Origin: CAZUVM01 sp964623885
GTDB taxonomy: Bacteria; Verrucomicrobiota; Verrucomicrobiia; Limisphaerales; UBA8199
Length of the DNA stretch: 64,000 nucleotides
Reading direction: 5' to 3'
NCBI GenBank assembly: GCA_964623885.1
Contig: CAZUVM010000003.1
Location: forward strand, 1-64,000
Of the stretch, positions 42,981-50,538 are shown one piece after another (position 1 is the stretch's first letter; the number at the start of each line of letters is the position of its first letter). Below the pieces are notes generated by a model. It was not told the DNA's origin, ran no database searches, and saw only the letters and a list, made by a program, of their open reading frames with translations. Made by a program: the position numbers and the translations under genes.

Positions 42981-45143
42981 ATGAATACAAAACGCACTCT
43001 CCTCATCTGTTCAAGCTCCGCTTTAGCCGCCGGTGCCGCTCAGGCTGCAGTGCATTATACCGGAGGCGTGAACATGGTCTACCCCTTGCCTCCATCTCCC
43101 GGGCAAACTTTGTTTGATCTTAACAATGACGGCATACCTGATTTTGCGCTTGGGTTCGACGGGTACACTTCTGCCAACCACCAGAAGCCCTATGTTGCGG
43201 GATACCCCGCCGATAGCATCAACGGTTCCACTGCTGTTCTGGTCCGTCTTTATCCTCCATATGACAACAACGGCACTACTGTCTCGGACGCGTATGGCCT
43301 GCCAGTGACGGCTTTTGGTACGGTGATCGATCAAAACTATCTGGCTCCAAATCTTAGCAGTGACCACCAGAACCGATCGTACTTCGATCAGAATGGCGAT
43401 GGGAAATATGTGGGTGACTGGGTGACCGGCGCGAAAACCGAGGGGTATGTAGGGCTGGAGCTGTTTAACCTCTCGCTTTCGACGACAAACTATGGTTGGG
43501 CACATATCATCTTTGACGACACAGCCAATCCTCAGACCCTTACGCTGGTGGATTACGCCTACGAAGACGGCAACGTGGTTGGCATCGTGGCCGGCTCGAC
43601 GAACACCGTGGGTGCGCCGACGATTTATACCGAGCCCCAATCGCAGACCGTGCCGTTTGGCGCGGATGTGCAGATGAAAGTGACGGTCCTGGCAAACCCA
43701 CTACCGAATTATCAATGGAAAGCAGGCGTGATCGGCAGCGGTGTGTATACAAATCTAACGGACGGAGGCTCAATCTCGGGCTCCAGGTCGGCCACGCTTT
43801 CCATTAACGGCGCGGTGAACGCCAACATGCTGGATTACGTTGTGGCCATCACCAACACATTGGGTGGGGTGATCAGCAGTCCCCCAGCAACGTTGACAGT
43901 CATCCCGCCAACAGCGGCTCCTACGCCCCAGGTACTATACGGCGGCCTGACCGGACGGTTCCACGTGGACGTGGCCAGCGGGTTTTCAGCCACATACCAC
44001 TGGCGCCAAAATGGAGTGAACCTTACCGACGGGGGACGCATCAGCGGGTCCGGGACGCCGAATTTGGCGATCAGCAATCTGCAAGGAACGGATGTCGGCA
44101 GTTATGACCTCGTGATCACGCTCGGTTCGCTTTCTGTGACCAGCTCGCCGTCGTCGCTAAGCGTTTTAGCGTTGGACGGGCAGAGCACGTATGAAGCAGC
44201 CGTAACCGCCGCTCGGCCGATTGCTTATTACCGCCTCAATGAGACGGCGGATCCATCGAGCAGTAACGCAGTCGCGTACGACAATGTGGGCGCGTTTAAC
44301 GGTGTGTATGGCGTCGACGTAACGAATGGGCTGTCAGGAATCGCAGGTCCGCGTCCGACGGATGGTTTTCCGGGGTTTGCGGCTAATAACTTCGCGACGC
44401 GTTACGCGACGAATGATCCGGACTCCATGATCACACTAACTCCATGGCACTTGAACACGAACTTTGTGACTTTCACGGCGTGGATCAATCCCGCTAATCC
44501 GGTGCAGTCGCAAATGAATGGGATAGTCATGACTGGAACCACGAATGGCAGCTTTGCGGGCATTCGGTATTACTTCCAAGCCACGGCGGGCAATTGGGAC
44601 ATCGGATATGCCTGGAACGACATTACAGAAGCTTCCCTGTTCTGGGATTCGCAAATTGCGCCGCCCGCCGAGCAGTGGTCATTTGTCGGCTTGGTCGTCA
44701 CTCGGAGCAATGCGAGCATGTATGTGTTCAATGCCAATGGAGTGAGTACCGCGATCAGCGACGGTACCGCGACCGGACCATTCGGCCCGTTTACAAATCA
44801 GGTGATGGCCTTTGATACATCAGGCTATATCGGCGCGAACCCGGATGGCACAAAAGGCAGCCGCGATTTTGAGGGAACGATCGATGAAGTGGCCATTTTC
44901 AACCGCGCGATGGGGTCAAACGAGCTTCAGGCTCTTTACAATGCTGCGTTGGGCATTTTGCCGCCGGTAAACCTGCAAGTCGGTCATTTGGGAAACAATG
45001 TCCAGTTGACCTGGGGCACATTGGGACGCCTGCTGGAAGCAGATAATGTGAGGGGACCATGGAAAACGAATTCCCTCGCTGCATCGCCTTACACAATTTC
45101 GCCTACAAACTCCCAGAAGTTTTATCGCGTGCTGGTCCATTAG
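42981..45143 (+). CDS. Secreted Ig-like/LamG protein with FYR tail, paralogue of the PEP-CTERM protein
   Basis: A 720-residue exported protein. The signal peptide (MNTKRTLLICSSSALAAGAAQA) and the first domain (about 24-215; GGVNMVYPL, FALGFDG, KPYV, YFDQNGDGKYVGDWV, YGWAHIIFDD, TLTLVDYAYEDG) match the PEP-CTERM protein at 41110-41769. Two Ig-like domains follow (about 218-300 and 310-395, with the second YHWRQNGVNLTDGGRISGS), then a LamG module (about 405-655, ending GTIDEVAIFNRAM), and the shared C-terminal tail (WGTLGRLLEADNVRGPW ... KFYRVLVH). ATG 42981 starts the signal peptide. Its stop overlaps the opposing gene's stop by 4 nt. Confidence 0.88.
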   Translation: MNTKRTLLICSSSALAAGAAQAAVHYTGGVNMVYPLPPSPGQTLFDLNNDGIPDFALGFDGYTSANHQKPYVAGYPADSINGSTAVLVRLYPPYDNNGTTVSDAYGLPVTAFGTVIDQNYLAPNLSSDHQNRSYFDQNGDGKYVGDWVTGAKTEGYVGLELFNLSLSTTNYGWAHIIFDDTANPQTLTLVDYAYEDGNVVGIVAGSTNTVGAPTIYTEPQSQTVPFGADVQMKVTVLANPLPNYQWKAGVIGSGVYTNLTDGGSISGSRSATLSINGAVNANMLDYVVAITNTLGGVISSPPATLTVIPPTAAPTPQVLYGGLTGRFHVDVASGFSATYHWRQNGVNLTDGGRISGSGTPNLAISNLQGTDVGSYDLVITLGSLSVTSSPSSLSVLALDGQSTYEAAVTAARPIAYYRLNETADPSSSNAVAYDNVGAFNGVYGVDVTNGLSGIAGPRPTDGFPGFAANNFATRYATNDPDSMITLTPWHLNTNFVTFTAWINPANPVQSQMNGIVMTGTTNGSFAGIRYYFQATAGNWDIGYAWNDITEASLFWDSQIAPPAEQWSFVGLVVTRSNASMYVFNANGVSTAISDGTATGPFGPFTNQVMAFDTSGYIGANPDGTKGSRDFEGTIDEVAIFNRAMGSNELQALYNAALGILPPVNLQVGHLGNNVQLTWGTLGRLLEADNVRGPWKTNSLAASPYTISPTNSQKFYRVLVH

Positions 45144-47002
45144 CGTAGGTCCGTTTTCGCCAGCCCGGCGCGTCTTGAGTAAACTTCAGCGGCGCGATTA
45201 CCGGGCTGAAGACGGAGGACGGTTTGGATGGCGTCGCGCGCGTCGGCCCATTTGCCTTGTGAGAGGAACGCGCGCGCGAGCACCAGGTGTGCTTGGGGCT
45301 GGAAATAATTGAGACCAAGCGCGCGGTTGGCAGCAGCGATGGCGGCGTCGGGCTGGCCCAGCCGCAGACTGGCTTCGGCCAGACCGAGCCAGGCCAGCGG
45401 CTGGTTTTCATCGAGCTGGAGAACCTGGCGGGCAAGCGCAGCCAGCGCATTCCATTCGCGGAGCCGCCACAGGCTCATTCCAAGCCGGCGCAATGCTTCG
45501 GGTTCGGAGGGCTTGAGTTGCTGAACTTCCTCAACTAATCGACGCGCTTCTTTCCAGTTGCGTTGGGCGAGCGCCAATTCGAGCCGGGGCAGGAGCGACC
45601 AAATTCCGGGAGGAATTGCTTCGAGCAAAACGCTGAGCGTCTCTGCGGCTTCCGTGGTTCGGCCGACTGTAAGCTGACACTGGAACAGGGTGTGGCCGAA
45701 TTCGGAACGCTCCGGAAAAGAACGAAACAATTTGTCCAACAGCGGCAATGCCTGTTCGTAGCGCGCCGCGTCCAGCAAAGAAAGCGCGAGGTTCCTCTGG
45801 CATTCCAGGTCCAGCCGCTGCGCAAGCGGATGGCTGGATGGACCGGAGGCGGCAGGTTGTTCCTGATCCATACGCGGCTGCCCTTCCGATTCCCAACTAG
45901 CCACGCGAGCCACGCTGGGAGACGTTGTAAACGACTCGAGCAACACTCGCCCTTCCATGTCATCGCCGATCGGGAGTCCAAACCAATTAAGGATGGTAGG
46001 GGTGACATCATGAATACTCGCGCCCAGAAGCAATGAGTCCGTACGGAATCCTGGACCGGCCATGGCCAGAATTCCGTACGGCGTCTTCCAAACCTCATTG
46101 TCGCGCGTTTGAAAATAATTGGCCGGCAGGTTTGGGTTAACGCCGTGGGCGGAGGCCAAGATTACAGCCGTGTCCTGGCCAACGGCCTGGACCAATGTAT
46201 TCAAGAGGCGATCGAGCACCACGCAGGCGGTATCGATGACCTGGTAGTACATCTGAAACTCGTCAGGCGAAACCCAATCGCGTTTTGGCGGAGAGAACGA
46301 AAGAAAGGTCGCGCAGATGGCGCCGAACGCTGGCAAATGCACTGCCGCGAAATCCCAATTCCCGGCGGAAACCAGGCGCATTATGGCGGCATGATGAGAA
46401 AAATCGGCGGCAAGATAGACGCGCAACAGCCCGAGACGGTGATCGCGCTTTTGATCGATCTTTTGCCAATCGGGGATGTAGCGCGAGATGATATCCGCCT
46501 GGATATCTGCGGGACTGAGGCGCAATCCATCGAGTTGCGAACCAAGCTCATTCGGCCAATAAGTTCCGGCGATTGCGGGAGGCCAGGGTTTCACCCCCGG
46601 CCCCGCGGTGGGCTCGGAGTAGCGGTTAGAAACAATCACCGCGTGGTCGCTGTGCGCGCCGTGCGTGGCCGGCCAGCCCACGAGTAACGACTTTTTGCCT
46701 TCGCGCCCGAGCATTTCCCAAAGCGGAAGCGAGCGGCGCTGCGCGTCAGGAACAGCTACGGGTCTTTGGGCGGCCTGGTCCCACTGGAACTGGTGACAGA
46801 CGCGGTGCTGCCAGGGACGTTTACCGGTGACAAGCGAAGTCCATTGCGCTGCAGGAGCGAGCGGTTGGCCGCTGAGCAGCGTGCCGGAGACGCCATTTTC
46901 AACGATACGATCGAATGCAGGCATCCGGCCCGAATCAATCAGCGGGTGCAAGATCTTCCAATCGGCGGCTTCCCACCCGATGAGCAGCAATTTTTTGGAC
47001 AT
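45140..47002 (-). CDS. Degenerate type I phosphodiesterase (alkaline phosphatase superfamily) with TPR repeats
   Basis: A 620-residue cytoplasmic-looking protein. Residues about 1-350 resemble the phosphodiesterase/nucleotide pyrophosphatase family (LLIGWEAADWKILHPL, SGTLLSG, WTSLVTGKRPWQHRV, DVTPTILNWFGLPIGDDMEGRVL), and residues about 400-610 are TPR-like. Metal-site motifs of active homologues are altered: the first Asp is Glu (GWEAADW), the usual SDHG is SAHG, and the D-x2-D-H motif is replaced by PAFGAICA. It is probably catalytically dead or altered. The 3' end overlaps the convergent gene by 4 nt. Confidence 0.78.
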   Translation of the reverse strand: MSKKLLLIGWEAADWKILHPLIDSGRMPAFDRIVENGVSGTLLSGQPLAPAAQWTSLVTGKRPWQHRVCHQFQWDQAAQRPVAVPDAQRRSLPLWEMLGREGKKSLLVGWPATHGAHSDHAVIVSNRYSEPTAGPGVKPWPPAIAGTYWPNELGSQLDGLRLSPADIQADIISRYIPDWQKIDQKRDHRLGLLRVYLAADFSHHAAIMRLVSAGNWDFAAVHLPAFGAICATFLSFSPPKRDWVSPDEFQMYYQVIDTACVVLDRLLNTLVQAVGQDTAVILASAHGVNPNLPANYFQTRDNEVWKTPYGILAMAGPGFRTDSLLLGASIHDVTPTILNWFGLPIGDDMEGRVLLESFTTSPSVARVASWESEGQPRMDQEQPAASGPSSHPLAQRLDLECQRNLALSLLDAARYEQALPLLDKLFRSFPERSEFGHTLFQCQLTVGRTTEAAETLSVLLEAIPPGIWSLLPRLELALAQRNWKEARRLVEEVQQLKPSEPEALRRLGMSLWRLREWNALAALARQVLQLDENQPLAWLGLAEASLRLGQPDAAIAAANRALGLNYFQPQAHLVLARAFLSQGKWADARDAIQTVLRLQPGNRAAEVYSRRAGLAKTDLR

Positions 47003-47006
47003 GCGC

Positions 47007-47924
47007 TTAGGGATTCAACATTTTGCCGAGCACGTGCATGCGCCCTAGTTCGCGCCCGCCCATGCGCAGCGCCAGATTAGCGGTCTGCCGGTGTTCCATC
47101 TCGCCGCTGCGAAAGCGAATCCAGTGAATAGGTCCGTCCGGTTGAACCTGGCGGACCACGTGATAGACCAGGCACAAATCTCCCAGAGAGCGCAGGCGTG
47201 GATTGGGCTCCACCACAACCTGGACGTCTACGAAAAGAACGTCCGCGGGAAACCGGGCTAGAAACGCACCAAAAGGACGGTCGCGGTCGAAAAGGACGCA
47301 CGAGAGTTCGGGGTGAAACGCGGAGGAAGCCGCGGTCTGCCAGCAATGCCTAACTTCATCCGGTGGCAGCAGCCGATGGGGCGCGATCAGTTCTAGAATC
47401 ACTTCCGGCGGGTGCCCGCAGATCGGAGCGGTTCGCCAACCCGGCGGAATCGCTGCCCGATGTCTTTCGTACAAGCTATTGATCCGCGTCCACGTGGGTC
47501 GGCTGGCGGTCTCGAAACAACGTTCGGAGCGAACACGCTCGAACCCGAATTGCTGAAGGAAGCCAAACCAGGGATGAGCATCCGGCAGCAAATCGGCATA
47601 ATGAATTGCCGTGAGTCCCGCCTGTCGCGCCGCACCGGCTACAGCGTCGACAAGGGGGGCCAGCGAATCCGTTTGCGGCAAGCCAGGCAAGCAAGTGAGT
47701 TGGAACCGCCCAATGCCGCCTTCCGGCCACCAGGCCGCGGCCGCAATGAACCGCGAGAGCGGGTGTGTCCGTTCCGCAACGAACAAACGCGAACCTTCGC
47801 GCAACCGAAGATTGCGAAAAAGGTGCAGTGCGCGCGAGAGTTCCGCCTGGGTCGGTGGGCGGATGACAAGCTCGGCGGGGGTGTCGGAACCAGCGGGAGG
47901 ACCGGATTGAAATTGATCGGGCAC
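47007..47924 (-). CDS. GNAT-like acyltransferase-fold protein
   Basis: A 305-residue protein that I assign only tentatively to the GNAT N-acyltransferase fold, as a tandem pair of half domains. The second half includes GAFLARFPADVLFVDVQVVVEPNPRLRSLGDLCLVYHVVR, which resembles the beta4-alpha3 region with R-x-x-G-x-G/A (here RLRSLG). The first half has FVAERTHPLSRFIAAAAWWPEGG and AIHYADLL. No known substrate. ATG 47924 leaves only 17 nt before the divergent gene. It lies 4 nt upstream of the phosphodiesterase-like gene, so the two are probably co-transcribed. Confidence 0.6.
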   Translation of the reverse strand: MPDQFQSGPPAGSDTPAELVIRPPTQAELSRALHLFRNLRLREGSRLFVAERTHPLSRFIAAAAWWPEGGIGRFQLTCLPGLPQTDSLAPLVDAVAGAARQAGLTAIHYADLLPDAHPWFGFLQQFGFERVRSERCFETASRPTWTRINSLYERHRAAIPPGWRTAPICGHPPEVILELIAPHRLLPPDEVRHCWQTAASSAFHPELSCVLFDRDRPFGAFLARFPADVLFVDVQVVVEPNPRLRSLGDLCLVYHVVRQVQPDGPIHWIRFRSGEMEHRQTANLALRMGGRELGRMHVLGKMLNP

Positions 47925-47941
47925 TCTGATAGCGTGCCAAT

Positions 47942-50338
47942 GTGTGTAGGCGTTGGCAGCGAGTCAAGAAGGGTTCCCTCGGCCACTGGTTCCCTGTTGT
48001 TGTGTTCGTCTTGCCGCTGATTGCTTCTTCAATTACGGAGACTGTTCGAGCCTACACTCCTAAATTCCCATTGAAACAAGGCTGGCTTGGGGCCGACACG
48101 GCGGGATCCATTCCACTCGACGGACGCCATCGGGTGCTGTGGATGTTCAGCGACACCTACGTGCGCCAGGATACGGGGACCAACCGGCATGGAGCCGGCC
48201 TGGTGAACAACTCGTTGGCGGTGACCACCTGGAACGGCTACGCCACGAATATCGATTATTACATTCGCGGCCGCGATCAAGGAGCAATGACTTCTGTTTT
48301 TCCAAGCCCGGGGTCGGACACGAACGGCAACTGGTGGTACTGGGTCAGTGACGGGTTCAAATACAACGGCAAACTCTACGTTTTTCTCGACCGCGAACGA
48401 CGGACGGGGACGACGATGTGGAGTTTCCAGCACTTTGCGACGGACATGGCCATCCTGGACAATGTGGACAGTGAACTCAACCCGCTCCTTTGGCCGCTGA
48501 CGATTAAAAAGGATGTGCTGGACAGTACGAACTTCATGGTTGGAGTCTCCGCGTACCTCGATACGACCAACGGTTATGCGTTCTTATGGGGAACGAAGAC
48601 AGCCAACATCAGCGGCTGGAATTACGTTTACATGGTGCTGTTTCGGCTGCCGTTGAACTCGTTGGATAACCCGGGAGCCAGCCTAGAGTATTACACCACG
48701 CTCGGCGCATGGCGAAGCGCGACCGGTTCTGATCTTAGTGACGCGCAGTTAATCATGCCAAATGGTTCGCCCGATTTTTCAATCCGCTTTCATCGCGACC
48801 TGGGGACGTATGTCGATATCCAGTGTGACGACGGTTTTCCCGCCGCAAATATCTGGAAACGAACATCGAGTTCTCCTTTGAGCGGCTGGCCGAGCGGGAG
48901 CGGCGCCACAACCCTGGTCACCTTTGCCAATGAGCCAGTATATTATCCATGGCCGGCCTTTTTTTATGCGGCCAAAGAGCACATTGAGTTTTATTCGCCG
49001 GTCAGCGGGCGGGCCTTGCTCACGTATTGCGATAATTCGGGCGATTCGGGCGCGAACAGCATCACAAACGTTTTGAACAACAATTCGCTCTATGTGCCTG
49101 TCCCGAAATGGGTTCAACTAGGCCCGAGCAACCAGGATAATCCGCCCGACTCTTGCGCGATCGTCTCGCCATCAGATGGTCAGAGCTTCTCCGGTCCTGC
49201 GGATATCACGGTGAATGTCAGCGCGACGGATCCGGATGCGAACGATACGATTGTGCTGGTGAATGTGTTTCTCGACGGCGTGCTGACGGCTTCGATAGGG
49301 ACACCACCTTTTAGCTGCGTGCTTCACAGTGTGGGTGCTGGCCAACATACTCTTTACGCTGAAGCTTACGATACGGTGGAAGCCAAAACGGTTTCGCCGG
49401 CGATCCATATCTCGGTGGCACCGTTCACGCTGCGGGATTACACCATGCAAGTGCTCGCCGACTCACCGCTTTACTATTGGCGATTCAACGAAACCAACGG
49501 CAGCACGATCGCCGGGGAGTATTACGGCCGGCTGGACGGGCTATATGGGAGCAACACCACGAACGGTGTGCCCGCACCAAGCGCACCGACTTTCTATGGT
49601 TTCGAGACCAACAACCTGGCCGTCGCGCTAAACGCTACGGCGCCCGCCTCCGGCGCAGGCTACGTCGCGGTCCCCGCGTTGAACCTGAACACGAACGCGG
49701 TCAGCGTGGTGGCCTGGGTGTACCCGTTCGCGCCGGTGACCAATGGCGCCGGGATTCTTTTTTCACGCGGCAGCACCTATGCCGTTGGGTTGAGCTATCT
49801 CGGCGGCGCTCGCACGTTTCCAAACCAGCTCAGTTATACGTGGAACCAGACCAATGCCGCGACCTATACCTGGCCAAGCCGAGTGTTCACTCCGCCCGGC
49901 CAATGGTCGTTTGTGGCACTGACGATCTCGCCAACGCAAGCGGTCCTTTATGCCGCCACCAATGGTCTGCTCACTGCCTCGACGAATGCGATCGCACACA
50001 CAAATGAATTATGGGACGGCCCAACGGCGATTGGGTCTGACACCGCAAGCGGACCCAGCCGGGCATTTAATGGCAAAATCGACGAAGTAGCCGTGTACAA
50101 TTACACGCTCAGCCCAGCCCAGGTCGCGAGCCTGTATCAGACCGCCCTCATAGGCGGCCCGGTTACCCTCCATTACCAGGTCACAACAACCAACCTGTTA
50201 TTGAACTGGGTTCACGGCACACTTATGTCCGCGTCGGACCCGAACGGACCGTGGATATCGGTTCAGGGCGCGTCGCCACCCTCATTTGGGGTAACACCAG
50301 GAGATCACCTGTTCTACCGGGTGCAGGTTTATCCTTAA
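47942..50338 (+). CDS. Secreted DUF4185-LamG protein with FYR tail
   Basis: A 798-residue exported protein. The signal-like N-terminus is MCRRWQRVKKG followed by a hydrophobic stretch to about residue 36. The frame has only a GTG start at 47942 that keeps it; an ATG two bases earlier is in another frame. Residues about 40-395 match DUF4185 (GWLGADTAGSIPL, LWMFSDTYV, DGFKYNGKLYVFLDRE), a beta-propeller related to glycosidases. A Big-type Ig-like domain (about 400-490) and a LamG module (about 500-735, NGKIDEVAVYNYTL) follow. The end is the shared tail (WVHGTLMSASDPNGPW ... LFYRVQVYP). Confidence 0.83.
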   Translation: MCRRWQRVKKGSLGHWFPVVVFVLPLIASSITETVRAYTPKFPLKQGWLGADTAGSIPLDGRHRVLWMFSDTYVRQDTGTNRHGAGLVNNSLAVTTWNGYATNIDYYIRGRDQGAMTSVFPSPGSDTNGNWWYWVSDGFKYNGKLYVFLDRERRTGTTMWSFQHFATDMAILDNVDSELNPLLWPLTIKKDVLDSTNFMVGVSAYLDTTNGYAFLWGTKTANISGWNYVYMVLFRLPLNSLDNPGASLEYYTTLGAWRSATGSDLSDAQLIMPNGSPDFSIRFHRDLGTYVDIQCDDGFPAANIWKRTSSSPLSGWPSGSGATTLVTFANEPVYYPWPAFFYAAKEHIEFYSPVSGRALLTYCDNSGDSGANSITNVLNNNSLYVPVPKWVQLGPSNQDNPPDSCAIVSPSDGQSFSGPADITVNVSATDPDANDTIVLVNVFLDGVLTASIGTPPFSCVLHSVGAGQHTLYAEAYDTVEAKTVSPAIHISVAPFTLRDYTMQVLADSPLYYWRFNETNGSTIAGEYYGRLDGLYGSNTTNGVPAPSAPTFYGFETNNLAVALNATAPASGAGYVAVPALNLNTNAVSVVAWVYPFAPVTNGAGILFSRGSTYAVGLSYLGGARTFPNQLSYTWNQTNAATYTWPSRVFTPPGQWSFVALTISPTQAVLYAATNGLLTASTNAIAHTNELWDGPTAIGSDTASGPSRAFNGKIDEVAVYNYTLSPAQVASLYQTALIGGPVTLHYQVTTTNLLLNWVHGTLMSASDPNGPWISVQGASPPSFGVTPGDHLFYRVQVYP

Positions 50339-50357
50339 GCCGTGACGATTCAGTTTC

Positions 50358-50512
50358 AACCACGGATGGACACGGATGAACACAGATAAAGCCGAACTGG
50401 CCAACCATTTGCTAGAACGCGCGGAGGTCACCCAATGGTGAGCTTCCACCTTCCTTTGCTGGGCTCCGAATTCATTCGGTAAATCCGTGTTTATCTGTGT
50501 TCATCCGTGGTT
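50358..50512. repeat. 155-bp element with long inverted arms, copy A
   Basis: The left arm (50358-50387, AACCACGGATGGACACGGAT...) and right arm (50481-50512, its approximate complement) are about 30 bp and enclose about 95 bp. The element at 56912-57067 has the same arms and total length but an unrelated interior. It begins 20 nt past the stop of the DUF4185 gene. Confidence 0.75.
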
Positions 50513-50538
50513 TTCTTCTGCATGGCTACGGCTTAAGC

